The position numbers and the translations under genes are program-made. From Asparagopsis taxiformis (Eukaryota; Rhodophyta; Florideophyceae; Bonnemaisoniales; Bonnemaisoniaceae): 64,000 nt of DNA. How positions within the stretch are numbered: position 1 is the first letter of the stretch; every line of letters starts with the position of its first letter. Shown piece after piece: positions 23,115-33,279 of the stretch. The notes under the pieces were generated by a model. The model saw nothing but the letters and a program-made list of their open reading frames with translations, ran no database searches and was not told where the DNA came from. The stretch spans positions 1 through 64,000 of the forward strand of contig JALQPE010002509.1 of assembly GCA_030407315.1 (NCBI GenBank). Direction: 5' to 3'.

Positions 23115-23240
23115 TACAGGTAGTGAGATGAACATGGAAGAACTAGTTTAATTATTCTGAAGCATACATTGCGGAGCAGAGGCAAGCAATGGGAACTACT
23201 ACAGTCACATGAAGACGGCGGTGTTCCAGCTAGAACAGTT

Positions 23241-24914
23241 CTACATGCCAATTAAAGAAATACCAAGTTCATCATCCTCCTCGAGAGGTACACAATCATG
23301 ATTGGAAACTGGTCTGTTTGCTGGGTTATCTTCTGAGCGCTCAGTATGTCTGAAGCCTGAAACGAAACGGACAGACTCGTATTCTTGTGCTGTTAGGTTT
23401 CTCTTCTTTCTAATGATCCCCGTGAGGCAGTCACCTCCCATGAGGTAGTCCCGGAGCTCAAGATGTCCCCATGTAACGCGCAAGGGGAATCCATCCTTCC
23501 CAAAATGAGATGTAGGCTGTTGTTTCAGGGCTTCGTTAAATAAACCTTGGAGGCATATTGCAATCTTATAACATGCTTGAATAGCATGAGGTTCATGACA
23601 GAGCATCTCCAGTTGTGTACATTGGCAAAAACTGCATAACAATATCATAGCTAGAGTAAGAAAGGAGAATGAACAGACAGCCAACTTCTCCACTCGCGTA
23701 CTCGCAATGTTTTCACCATCGATATCACCGCTCACCTGAACTATGTAAGTAACCTGAATGTGAAGCTCAGGACGGCTCAGAATGAAATTTGAGAAGATGG
23801 AATCATTTTTTGAATACACTTCGAGAGCTTCTTCTCCTGTTCCGTAAGCTCTCGAAGTTGTCGGAATAGAGTCAGGTGGACACATTTCTGTTGTGGAAAC
23901 AGCATGGGCAGGAGAAACATCCACAGTTGCCTTCATATCTCGGTGGATGAGGAAGAATGCTTGTTTGACCAATTCCATTTTCATCTGTTTCCGGGAAGTG
24001 TTGAAGAACTGTGTAAGCTGCCGTAGTGCAGAGGTAATAATCGGAATAGACTGTAAGTCAGACGGAGAAAGGTTGGATACAGCGGAAGAAGATGAAGAGG
24101 ATGTACCAGTACGGCGTGCTTCTTTCGAACCAGACAGTCGGCGACGCTTTGAAAGAGTAACCTGCAAATGCGTAGACTGTTCCACGTTTCGTTCTGCCTC
24201 CGTGGGCATCGAAATATCCATGGCATGGAAAAGAGCTCGTTGGGAAATGTGCAGCCAAGACGGCTTTTCGATGGGCACTACTGTAGCATTGCGTAGTGCA
24301 TAGTCTCGAGATAGAGTATTGCTGTTCAAGTCCTCCTCCTCCCCAGGATCGAGGACCCCAGCATTCCTGCTCGTCGAGTCCTTCCATCGCACAATTCTGT
24401 CATTTGCCATTGAAATAAACGCAGTTCCGATAATAGAGCGTTTTAAGAACACATGTCGTTTCCCTACTGCCGTTCCGATAAGAGATCTCTTAGATTGCCT
24501 TACCTCAGAATTTGAACTTGAAGTCTGCGAAAACGACAGGGCAGCAAGAAGCAACGTTGTGCAGGAATCCACCTGTGGTGATGTTGCAGACCTCGAATTA
24601 CAATTGTTGAGCAAATTGGCGTCAACAAAGGTTTTAACAAGCTCTGCAACAGTTCTGAAAGCGACGAATCGAGATGTCACCTGCCTGTTGTTGAACAGAG
24701 AAGACACCAGCGTGGCAATTTGACCTGCTTTTCTTGATCTCTCATCCAGAACAACTGAAGGGACAGTGTTTGTTCCGGCAGCAGCGGAGGCCATGTATCG
24801 AATACACGCCAGCTCCAATTGAATAGACGAAAGGGAATCGCGCATGTACTGTTCGAGGGATGCGAACCGTTCTTCGAACTTTGCAAACCTAGTCAAAGAT
24901 AAATCATCTCTCAT
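23241..24914 (-). CDS. Coiled-coil, NLS-bearing protein of unknown function, set A
   Basis: A 557-residue frame starts at ATG 24914. An N-terminal coil (FAKFEERFASLEQYMRDSLS...) is followed by a helical region, an NLS-like SKRRRLSGSKEARR near residue 255, a Ser-rich linker and a C-terminal domain. The C-terminal pattern LHIQVTYIVQVSGDIDGENI...SFSFLTLAMILLCSFCQCTQ matches MLFKVEYEVQIIGEPDKRFL...ALNFAVAYTQCS of the 33280 gene, so the two are divergent paralogues. One hydrophobic stretch (about residues 415-440) could look like a membrane segment, but the paralogue shows it is part of a folded domain. No enzyme motif was seen. Role unknown. Confidence 0.65.
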   Translation of the reverse strand: MRDDLSLTRFAKFEERFASLEQYMRDSLSSIQLELACIRYMASAAAGTNTVPSVVLDERSRKAGQIATLVSSLFNNRQVTSRFVAFRTVAELVKTFVDANLLNNCNSRSATSPQVDSCTTLLLAALSFSQTSSSNSEVRQSKRSLIGTAVGKRHVFLKRSIIGTAFISMANDRIVRWKDSTSRNAGVLDPGEEEDLNSNTLSRDYALRNATVVPIEKPSWLHISQRALFHAMDISMPTEAERNVEQSTHLQVTLSKRRRLSGSKEARRTGTSSSSSSAVSNLSPSDLQSIPIITSALRQLTQFFNTSRKQMKMELVKQAFFLIHRDMKATVDVSPAHAVSTTEMCPPDSIPTTSRAYGTGEEALEVYSKNDSIFSNFILSRPELHIQVTYIVQVSGDIDGENIASTRVEKLAVCSFSFLTLAMILLCSFCQCTQLEMLCHEPHAIQACYKIAICLQGLFNEALKQQPTSHFGKDGFPLRVTWGHLELRDYLMGGDCLTGIIRKKRNLTAQEYESVRFVSGFRHTERSEDNPANRPVSNHDCVPLEEDDELGISLIGM

Positions 24915-25209
24915 TTTTGCTGGAAACCGTTGAATGGTTCACGCCCAGGATAGAGTACTTGAGTAGAACTGGAAACGTTGCTGAGGAGAAGGGAAGGATA
25001 AGTAGAAGAGACCAGGGGGAAACTTGTCTCGAGCATGGACGGAAGATGTAACGGATAAGGACATTGGTACGGCCGTTACAAAAGCTGCGGGCAGTAACGG
25101 TCCTGGGCATACCCAAAAGCAATGGAGCCAGCAATGCAATCAGCCAGAGAAGTTATTTTGGTTACATCTCTATGTGTTTGCAGAACGTAGGCTAAGGTAT
25201 ATTCGGGGC

Positions 25210-25333
25210 AAGGAAATTGGTAATCTTTTTTGCGCTGAAATTGCTGCAGTAAAGAGTGATCTACCCAAGTGCACATAGGTAGATCAGTTTTTACTGCAGT
25301 AATTTCATAGCTAGAAAAATTACCGAAATTTAA
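25210..25333. repeat. Degenerate copy of the ACTGCAGT foldback element
   Basis: An inverted repeat with arms GGAAATTGGTAATC and ATTACCGAAATTTA and an inner CTGCAGTAAAG...TTTTTACTGCAGTAAT. It is a diverged relative of the elements at 25721 and 29883. Confidence 0.65.
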
Positions 25334-25720
25334 TCTCAGCACTATGTAAGCAGCACTAGCTGACTATGTAGATGACCACGGCTCAGTTTGTTCTTCCGGG
25401 CTGTTTTGTTGCTAGGAGCGTTAACGCTATAATTATAGAAGCGTTAAACTTCATACCACATAGAATGTACATTGAGCAGCTTTTCCTGCGTGTGGTACAT
25501 GCATGATGTACGAAATGCGAGAATGGATGTACAATGTACAAGACAGTTGTGGTACCTGCATTTCTCTCTACATTGTCATTGTGCTGAAAAACAAGCGGAG
25601 ACCGTCCGCATGTGGAACAAGGCAAACAACTAAGAACGGCTGGTATCCAAACCTCAGCCTTCGACATGCCATGTAGGGTTGTGTGGTGCCCGTGGCTATG
25701 CCAGAACACATACAAGGCAG

Positions 25721-25847
25721 CGTAAAATTTGGTAATTTTTTGGGCTCTAAAATTACTGCAGTAAAAACTGATCTAGCAAAGTGCACTCGGGTAGATCAGT
25801 TTTTACTGCAGTAATTTTTGAGCCCAAAAAATTACCAAATTTTACGC
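25721..25847. repeat. 127-bp near-perfect foldback (MITE-like) element
   Basis: The left arm GTAAAATTTGGTAATTTTTT is matched by AAAAAATTACCAAATTTTAC at the right end. Inner arms contain TTACTGCAGTAAAAACTGAT and its complement, with a short GTGCAC centre. It lies between the coiled-coil and MTase genes of set A. Confidence 0.85.
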
Positions 25848-25977
25848 ACAGAATATACCTTGTCCAACCTTATGCAGACGCATTACGTACCAAACGGGAA
25901 ATTCTTCTACGCATTGCTTGCTTGGGGGAAAGAGTACATTACGATAAAAATAAATTGAAGGTATGGGAAACAGAGTG

Positions 25978-26032
25978 AAAACATTAATGGAGAAGGATTT
26001 ACTTGTGAAATTTGACTGTGAGAGGGTAACAG
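25978..26032. other. Short 3' spacer of the MTase-SET gene
   Basis: This is the spacer between the foldback-containing interval and the stop of the minus-strand MTase-SET gene. No feature was identified. Confidence 0.4.
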
Positions 26033-29000
26033 CTAGACAGTGAAGTAATCATGACCGTATTCGATAAACAGCTCGGATCCAGCTGAGATAGCCTCGTTAG
26101 CAGTAACACATACAACTTGGTAGCTAGACACAGAGCTCTCACTGATGAGTTCTTGTACAGGGGAGGAGAAACTAACATTAGCAGTTCGCGACGGGCGATC
26201 GGTTCCCTCTGCTGGATCCACGAACGTTGGGTCGTTGATTTTCGAAGCAGCGCAATACTCGAATGGAACAATGAAGATGGGGCGGCTAGACGTAGACGGA
26301 AGCAAGCAGGTGATATTTGGGTCCTTGATTTGAACTGCGTACTTCTGGAAGCGCTCAATCGAGAACGAAGTCGGACCCGTACCAAACGTCTTCAGTTTTG
26401 CTTGGTAGAGATCCTTGTAAACCACTGCCCCAAAATAGTACCCGACGATATCTCCTGGATCAATATCTACTCTTGCGAAGAGTCCATCACCAGCTGCAGG
26501 TATAGTTGAAGTTGCAACGTATACATTGTGTGCCATTGCATCAATTGATAGCAGGGTTTTACTATCCATGGTGGACAACAAGCCCAGCAGTGATTGTGGC
26601 CATTTGTGAATAGGAAGGTCTATCAAGTCATTGTGCTGGTCTGGGATGCACCAAATGGCGGTCAGAAAGCTGATGAGGTGGGGTGGAAGTTGTGTCGAAC
26701 TTGGTAAACTGGAGGGGTTCTTCGAGTGGGAATCGTCATCGGAAGTTCCGAGTTGAGAAGTGGCCAGCTGCTGCAGGGCGGGCGTGGACTGTTGAGCAAA
26801 GTTCCCAATGGAGACCTGCTGCAGAAATGCAAGATTGACTCTAGGAAGGGATAGTTCAAAGCAGTCCGTGAACTTCTCACACCCCACAAACCTCCTGTAC
26901 TGACCGTGGTGCATAGTAAGGCATGCAACTGCAGTAGAGAAAGTGCCAGCAAACATGTCCACGACCAAGTCTCCCTGGTTTGAGAAACGTCCAATGAGCT
27001 CTTGCATGAGAGCTACGGTCTTCTGCTCGGGGCGCAACGTAACCTTTTTCTTGTCCTTGTCCAAATATTTCACTGTCTCCGATGCTGTGATGCGCGGGAT
27101 GTTGTCGATGACATTTGTCCAAGCCTTGAACCTAGAAGGGATGTATCCTGCATTTCGGTAGTTCACCATCCCCCAGCCTTCTTTACCCTTACCCAGCTTC
27201 GTAGCATGTACAACCAGCTCGACCATATTTAACAAACTGGTTGTAATCCTATATGGAGGCGAAGTAAAATGGGTGGGGCTCCGAGTACAGACGATAGGCT
27301 GCGAATCAACCGCGAACATAGGACTACCCGTAGAGTATTTCACTTTGCGAAGCTCGTATACCCAATTGTAGAACAGAGCAGCAGATGTGAATATGAGAAC
27401 ATGACCACCCTTGCGCGTCACCTTGGAAATTTCAGCTACCGTGTCTTCGATTTCTTCCTGACGGAGGACATCGTAACCAGAGTTTCCTCTGCCAGACATA
27501 CGCCTAGTATTGTACGGCGGGTCAGTGAGTACCAACTGAGCACCTTCCCGGATTTGCGGCTTTCGAGGATTGTCAACAGCGTCATAGTTCTTCAAAAGGT
27601 CTCTGAAGCTGCAGTTGAAAGTATGCAGGACAGATCCTTTCATGTTGTCCATTTCTGGAGGAATCAACACTTCATCTTCTGCACGCATGGATTTTATATC
27701 AGCTCTGGCCGCTTCGGCGGTACCGCTGTTACCGCTATTCCTGCTCGAGCTTCCTGCACCAGAAGGGCTTTCATCTAGTCGTCTGCGTTTAGCATTCGGG
27801 CTCGTTCCGTTCCCGCCGGGCGGAGAATCCCGTACTGGAGAAGCTGTTCTCTCAGTGTCTCCGAACAGCTCCTCATTAGGGTCGGGCGTTGATTGTGGCT
27901 CTTCTGTGAGGCTGAATGCCGTGAGTTGCCTTTCAACCATACCCAGAGCCCGAATAGTCGTAAACCTCCCAGCATCTGGGGAACCAGTCGACGCCTGGAA
28001 GCCCTGTAGGAAAGGTATTGCTCGCGGTGAAGAAACGGTTTGGTCGAACAATTCTTTGTGCCGACAGATCGTCATTATGTGCTCCCAGAAGGACGTTGCG
28101 CAGAGGCGCATCTGAGCATCTTGCAGCAGCGTACGATGGACAGCCGCACTCGAGATGCTTGCCGAGTGCTGCACTCTTCGAACAGCTCCTCTGCCGTGCA
28201 ACAAAGTCTTCAGCTCTCGAAGCGGTGCGAAGCCCCTATTTTCCGAGTCCAGGACGTGGTACGTGAATACTCTCTGGTCGTACAGAAGGTACGGTTGCAA
28301 GAGCTCCTCGGTATTGGTAGCCCCTAGCGACTTTGCCAATACATCCCATGACTTCAGAATCACATGAATACCATATCCAAGACGCTGGGCAGTCCACGGA
28401 CTATCCTTCTTGAGAAGCGGCGTGGGTCTATTCGAAGACCTCGTTCTTGTACGTGAGCGTGGCCGGGATTCTGCCTGCAACTTCCAGTCTCGGTCCATTT
28501 GTATCAATGCCATGAGAAATACAACCCTCTCGAAAGTTGTGGTAAGTCTCGGAGTTGTCCAGCTATCTTGATGCGAAGCGCGCTCCTGGGTCTGTGAAAC
28601 GAAGAATTGGCATGCTAGTGATTGTCTTGAGAAGGCATCTCGACCAATCGCGGACTGGGAGAAGTTATGCTCGGTGTAGAACTCTTTCTGAACTGGAAGT
28701 GGTGGTCCAGGACTCTGAGAGTTTTTGAGTGGATCCTCTGCTGATTGCTCATCACGCTCATGGACAAACACGGGAATAAAGAAGGATACGGATAAATCCA
28801 GCAACCCACAGCTCGTGAGGAATAGATCCCATACCCGTGTGTCTATATCTACACTACCATCTTCACCAGCAGAAATGGTGAAGTTTCGGACTGCTTGCAC
28901 AATGTTAAAGGTGTGACGATGGTAGGCATACGAGAACCATTTATCCAGAACGATTGAAGCATTCGCTGGCAGGTCAAACTTGTACATACTGCTCACAGCC

Positions 29001-29506
29001 CTTCGAAACGCTGTGAGCGAACGTTCTGCAAGGGGCACATGATCCTCTTTCTTCTCAGCTTCATGCCAACAGTCTCGCATGTGAGCGACTATTGCTACAC
29101 TTTCGTAGAACGGAATAATCCTTTCCCTCTCCAGGAGATGAAAGAGAATAGAGGCAAGCGTATGTGGTTTGGTAGTAATAGATTCGTAGCTCATGCGAAG
29201 TAAATATCTCGATGTGTTCCGTCGGGGGCGCGACCACACCTCCTCGCACACGTCCATGCCTCCCACCAAGGTTACGTCACCATTGTCCGCAATGCTACCG
29301 TACAGATAGAGACGTTCGAAATCCAGATGCACTACGGATGTGACATCGGAGGCTGGGGTGCTAGCCCCTGCGATAGCAGGAATTGAAACAACGCGAGCGG
29401 GATCAACCCATAGAATGGTTCCGTTTCCGTACTTGTCAGATGGATGCATCGGCCCATCTTCGCTGTACGTTTCGACAAGCCCGTGCCGGGGTTGTGGCTG
29501 CGCCAT
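26033..29506 (-). CDS. Beta-class DNA adenine methyltransferase fused to a SET domain, set A
   Basis: A 1157-residue intronless protein from ATG 29506 (MAQPQPRHG; the frame runs on upstream only from a TTG). Residues about 30-230 align with the ParB-like region of the set B copy, but the ParB box is lost: LVGGMDVCEE stands where the other has LDGAHRCM. A linker has the NLS-like NAKRRRLDE near 600. The amino-MTase motif IV VLTDPPYNTRR (D662) comes first; GGHVLIFTSAALFYNW, LRPEQKTVALMQELIGRF and motif I VVDMFAGTFSTAVA with RRFVGCEK (about 840-870) follow. That order (IV before I) is the beta class. Residues about 990-1157 form a SET domain: AAGDGLFARVDIDPGDIVGY, CAASKINDP, and the terminal ISAGSELFIEYGHDYF. 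Expected roles are AdoMet-dependent N6-adenine (or N4-cytosine) DNA methylation plus protein-lysine methylation. A single protein carrying both is unusual. Confidence 0.85.
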   Translation of the reverse strand: MAQPQPRHGLVETYSEDGPMHPSDKYGNGTILWVDPARVVSIPAIAGASTPASDVTSVVHLDFERLYLYGSIADNGDVTLVGGMDVCEEVWSRPRRNTSRYLLRMSYESITTKPHTLASILFHLLERERIIPFYESVAIVAHMRDCWHEAEKKEDHVPLAERSLTAFRRAVSSMYKFDLPANASIVLDKWFSYAYHRHTFNIVQAVRNFTISAGEDGSVDIDTRVWDLFLTSCGLLDLSVSFFIPVFVHERDEQSAEDPLKNSQSPGPPLPVQKEFYTEHNFSQSAIGRDAFSRQSLACQFFVSQTQERASHQDSWTTPRLTTTFERVVFLMALIQMDRDWKLQAESRPRSRTRTRSSNRPTPLLKKDSPWTAQRLGYGIHVILKSWDVLAKSLGATNTEELLQPYLLYDQRVFTYHVLDSENRGFAPLRELKTLLHGRGAVRRVQHSASISSAAVHRTLLQDAQMRLCATSFWEHIMTICRHKELFDQTVSSPRAIPFLQGFQASTGSPDAGRFTTIRALGMVERQLTAFSLTEEPQSTPDPNEELFGDTERTASPVRDSPPGGNGTSPNAKRRRLDESPSGAGSSSRNSGNSGTAEAARADIKSMRAEDEVLIPPEMDNMKGSVLHTFNCSFRDLLKNYDAVDNPRKPQIREGAQLVLTDPPYNTRRMSGRGNSGYDVLRQEEIEDTVAEISKVTRKGGHVLIFTSAALFYNWVYELRKVKYSTGSPMFAVDSQPIVCTRSPTHFTSPPYRITTSLLNMVELVVHATKLGKGKEGWGMVNYRNAGYIPSRFKAWTNVIDNIPRITASETVKYLDKDKKKVTLRPEQKTVALMQELIGRFSNQGDLVVDMFAGTFSTAVACLTMHHGQYRRFVGCEKFTDCFELSLPRVNLAFLQQVSIGNFAQQSTPALQQLATSQLGTSDDDSHSKNPSSLPSSTQLPPHLISFLTAIWCIPDQHNDLIDLPIHKWPQSLLGLLSTMDSKTLLSIDAMAHNVYVATSTIPAAGDGLFARVDIDPGDIVGYYFGAVVYKDLYQAKLKTFGTGPTSFSIERFQKYAVQIKDPNITCLLPSTSSRPIFIVPFEYCAASKINDPTFVDPAEGTDRPSRTANVSFSSPVQELISESSVSSYQVVCVTANEAISAGSELFIEYGHDYFTV

Positions 29507-29882
29507 TTCAGGGGATGCTCGGGAACGAGGGAGAAGAGAGAATGCGATAGATTGGTAGAGAAGATTGCAATGCAATCCGGCACATGTGCCTGACAGGACG
29601 GCAAGGAGATTTTTCCGCGCGCCCGCAAAATTTGAAATTGGAATTTATGGAAGCCCCGATTTCTGACGAGGGGTCGCGGGATGATGAAAGAGTTTGGAGT
29701 TTTGTTGTTGAAGATTGGTGAAGGGGTGCAATGTTTTGAACGGGTATGCAGCTTGGGCGCATTCTGTATCATGACAGTGCATTAAACAAAATCTCCACAA
29801 CCTTGAGCTAGCTTCACTAATAATACAGAGACACTGCACCTAAATTCAAGCCCCATTAGCTACAGACGGTCGCCAGACTAGT
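29507..29882. promoter_or_regulatory. Presumed promoter region of the set A MTase-SET gene
   Basis: Non-coding sequence upstream of ATG 29506 on the minus strand. No clear TATA or initiator element is recognised. It is bounded distally by the foldback element at 29883. Confidence 0.3.
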
Positions 29883-30004
29883 CTAAAATTTGGTAATTTT
29901 TTGGGCACAAAAATTACTGCAGTAAAAACTGATCTAGCCAAGTGCACTTTGCTAGATCAGTTTTTACTGCAGTAATTTTTGAGCCCAAAAATTACCAAAT
30001 TTTA
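29883..30004. repeat. Second near-perfect copy of the ACTGCAGT foldback element
   Basis: It has the same arms (CTAAAATTTGGTAATTTTTT and its complement) and the same inner ACTGCAGTAAAAACTGATCT and complement as 25721-25847, with a few substitutions in the loop. It lies between the MTase-SET and 2OG genes. Confidence 0.85.
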
Positions 30005-30421
30005 TGCCCCACTCGTAGTGACCGTATGGCTCGTACTCCGTCCTACTTTGTACCAGCGACCTTATGCCATGGAACACTCACCACCACGAGTAAGCACCAC
30101 GTGGGCAGCACCTTCTATAGTTCGGTGCAATTATGTTTATCGACTATTGGTGCACAACTGTCTGGATGCATCACGATGACTAGATGTTCAAGATTGTATG
30201 AGGAGAGAAGTAGACGGACATAGATGCACGTCATGGTAATACCGGTTCGGTTTTGAACAGAGCTGCAATGCGCCGTCAATGTTCGTCAACGACCATCCAG
30301 CGAAGAAGCGTAGCATTTGGAATGTTTAGAAACATCAGTAAAGCATGGAATGTATGAACTTGACGTAGCCTGGGGCAGGAGCGGTTGTCCAAATCTGGAA
30401 CAGGTGGGCGCCGGACGGGTC

Positions 30422-30464
30422 TAAAATTTGGTAATTTTTGAGCCCAAAAAATTACCAAATTTTA
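30422..30464. repeat. Core-deleted foldback copy
   Basis: Only the outer arms remain: CTAAAATTTGGTAATTTTTG joined to GCCCAAAAAATTACCAAATT. The inner CTGCAG arms and loop are gone, so it looks like an internal-deletion derivative. Confidence 0.8.
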
Positions 30465-30725
30465 GGACCTGAATAGCAGCTGGAAAAGACAAAGTAGAGG
30501 TACTGCTGAGGTCGGGAGCGCTCTTAGCTCATGGATACGCACTCGTTAGTCTGGGTTGAGAGGAAAACAATATCGTAGATCACAGAATGTCACAAGTTGT
30601 CAGTAAGCAATGGGGAAGAGTATACTGTTAGTATATAGTATACTATGCTACAGGTGAAGCAATGGAGGAACATTAAGAAAACAATAGAAACTTTAGTTGA
30701 GAGCAACCTATAGGTGAAATCCTAC

Positions 30726-32374
30726 CTACTCAACTGTGATGTAATCTTCACTACTATCCGGTACCTCATCGTCCGACTCAAAGTCGTGTGCGAACTCGTA
30801 AGGTTTCGGCAGACGATTGGGGTCGTCACTCTGCACCGGTGCGTAGACGAGATCATTGACTAGCTCGGAAGAATCACGTACAGCCATGCTATGGACTCGA
30901 ATGTGATGACCGTATTGTACTCCAGTCTTAGAAATTTTGTCCTTCACGAAGTCGTAATCCTGCCATCCCGCACCAGCGTGCTCTACGTCACCACGAGTCA
31001 CGAGAACAGAGAAGGGTGGAATCCAAACCAATTTTGGATGGAGATGGGGCCAGACGGCCAGGAAGGCATCACGAGGGGCGTTGAGGAAGGCATGACTCCG
31101 CGGTCGTACCAGAATTGGGGACCCAACTGCACCAGTAGCTATGAAAGAATAGTCTGGGTCTGGTGCAGGGGTCCCACAATAGCGGTTCGGTTCCTCGCGT
31201 GGCGGTCCTGGGTACGTGAAGTCGAGATGCGGGATCTGACGAGTACAGTTGGAACCCGTCAGGAGCATCCGAAGTCCTGTCCTCCCAAAGCGCAGCTTGG
31301 AGCCTTTCTTGAATCCGTTCAAAGATGAAACGGAATCCTCCAAGTGCAACATTTCCGCTATAATTGCGAGGATGACATCCACGGAAACCTTGTCATGAGC
31401 CAACGACATGGATTCCTCCCCGTCGAGGTCTTCAATGACAGCCGAGCGGGGGGTCATGTACCGCTGGCGAGACGCGCCACCCCGGGCATCCTGGGCAGCT
31501 GAACCGGAGTTCAGAATCGTGCCCCGCGCCCCTTCCACATTGTCATCGAACTTTTGGGCAAACCCAGAGAGCAGTTCGTGGATTGCAGACCGTACATCGG
31601 AAGCTCCTAGTATGTCTTCGAGGACGATGTATCCATCGAAATCAATACTAGCCCTTGCCCGCTCCCAATAAACAATCCTCTCCTCGGATGTACCACCAGC
31701 CGCGGAGTTGATATCCTCCCTGATCTCCTCCACCTCCCCACTCGTCATGATGAACCCAGAGCGGTGTTCAGGATGGAGCAGACCCGAAATTGAACGCACG
31801 AACGTAGCAGCTTGGGCAAGCGTGGTCTGCTCCGTGAGAAAGGAAGGTGGCGGTGGCTGCTCGTCCTCATACCTGTGTACCCGAAACCCCTTGGAAGTCA
31901 CCTTCGTCTTTGTAGGGTTTCGCCGTCTTCTATCTCACCTTCACGCTCCTTTTCGCCAGATGAGGGTGGCTGTGCAGGAAGCGGAAGGGAGACAGGGGGA
32001 GAAGACGGGCTACCGAGAGCGATGAGTTGCTCTGCGATAGCGGCACTTCTGGTCTTGGACCGAGTCATCCGAGTCGGAGGAGGAGTGGTCGGCTCTCTCC
32101 TCCTCTTTTCTCCCCGCCGCGGTGTTCCAGAGGCAGTTTTCTTGGCTGGTTCCCGGGATATGGGCGCCTTCCCTCCCATCGTACTCCGCGGAGCCTCACC
32201 GGTCTGCTTATCCTTTTCTTCAGCAGACTCGGTAGAGGACGCGTCCTTTTCGAAAGGATTGTACGCATCACCTTCCCACGCTTCTTGTAACGTGACCCCT
32301 GCAGGAGGGGTCCAAGAAGGGGGGTCATCCGGTTGACGGCCATCGTAGCACTCACGGGAGCAGACGAACACCAT
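30726..32374 (-). CDS. 2OG-Fe(II) dioxygenase-like protein without ParB domain, set A (one frameshift)
   Basis: Two abutting minus-strand frames form one ~549-codon gene. The N-terminal frame (ATG 32374 to stop 31898) is basic and Pro/Ser-rich (TPRRGEKRRREP, TRMTRSKTRSAA). The second frame starts one base shifted, at a GTG and not an ATG, and carries the enzyme domain. Numbering the 391-residue frame, the HxD box is PHLDF (H225, D227), the distal His lies in SVLVTRGDVEHAGAGW (H308), and a candidate 2OG-binding Arg is in GHHIRVH (R335). These are the hallmarks of the 2OG-Fe(II) oxygenase double-stranded beta-helix. Paralogues are the C-terminus of 52808-56449 and the decayed copy at 63-1513. 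The substrate is unknown; nucleic-acid base or histone demethylation/hydroxylation would suit its neighbours. The frameshift may be decay, recoding or an assembly error. Confidence 0.75.
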
Positions 32375-32397
32375 CACTACGGTGTTGGGAATGAAAA

Positions 32398-32750
32398 AAG
32401 ACAGTAAATTTACTGTCTGAGACAGTAAAAATTACTGTCTGGCCAAGACAGTGCGCGGAGACAGTAAAATTTACTGTCTGGAAATTTCAGAATACTGCTG
32501 CAGCAGTAAACTGGCACGAAATCTGGACAGTACCAAAAACAGTAAAATTTACTGTCCAGAACAGTAAATTTTACTGTCCGGAAGTGTTGCCGCCAGACAG
32601 TATGTGCAGACAGTACATTTTACTGTCTGAGACAATACATTGTACTGTATTACTGCACTGTCTGGGGAAATCTGTAGACAGTAGTGTAGATAGCAAATTG
32701 TATTGTCTGCGGGTAGTACCGTGCATTGTTTGACAACACTGTCTGGTGGA
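32398..32750. repeat. Cluster of ACAGTAAA-TTTACTGT palindromes upstream of the 2OG gene
   Basis: About ten copies or half-copies of a palindrome of the form GACAGTAAAATTTACTGTC lie within ~350 bp, immediately 5' of the minus-strand 2OG gene. Copies include those near 32400, 32420, 32460, 32540, 32560, 32610 and 32640, with decay towards 32750. Such an array could be a binding-site cluster or a run of nested foldback insertions. Confidence 0.85.
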
Positions 32751-33279
32751 GTGGACTTAGAGGAAATATGGAGCATAGTGTTGGTGTGAAGGTAAATATT
32801 GGAATGGTGTGTGGTATACGACTATATTAATTGTGATGGTGCTTTACAGATAGTTGGGTGCGGGGAAGCTAGATGCTGAATAGGAAGTTGTAGAAAGGAA
32901 GATTGGGAGAACAGAACATATCTGGTTTGTCTCACCGTAACGAGAGAATGTACAGAGTAGCTATATATGTTGAGTTTAGCATTTCAAATTATACCTATCT
33001 ATCTTTGCATTGAAAGTGTCTAGTAGGAGACGTCAGTCTGGTAGCGAGGTGTGGTATGCACAGGACGTGGGTGGTGGCAAAGGAAAGAATACGCACCATC
33101 CACCACTAAATTATGAAAAATAACCGTTACGGAGCACTGAGAAGCATTATTATTATGTAGAGTAGACCAGGATGGATGCATCCACTGAAATGATATTTGC
33201 TACAACACTGCTGTACTAAGCGTGACATCCTTCCTTCAAAGCAATTCTCCTTTTAGCAAACTCCAATTGCAAGGTCAAG
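32751..33279. promoter_or_regulatory. Presumed promoter region of the 33280 gene
   Basis: AT-rich non-coding sequence between the divergently oriented 2OG (minus) and coiled-coil (plus) genes, beyond the palindrome cluster. No specific element was recognised. Confidence 0.3.

Noticed and set aside
30726..31901. Assignment of the 2OG proteins to the TET/JBP family
   Set aside because: The HxD...H...R pattern is shared by many 2OG oxygenase families, and nothing read here is specific to TET/JBP. Only the fold-level call is kept.
32398..32750. CRISPR array
   Set aside because: The repeats are palindromic, irregularly spaced and without unique equal-length spacers. No cas genes are present and the context is eukaryotic.
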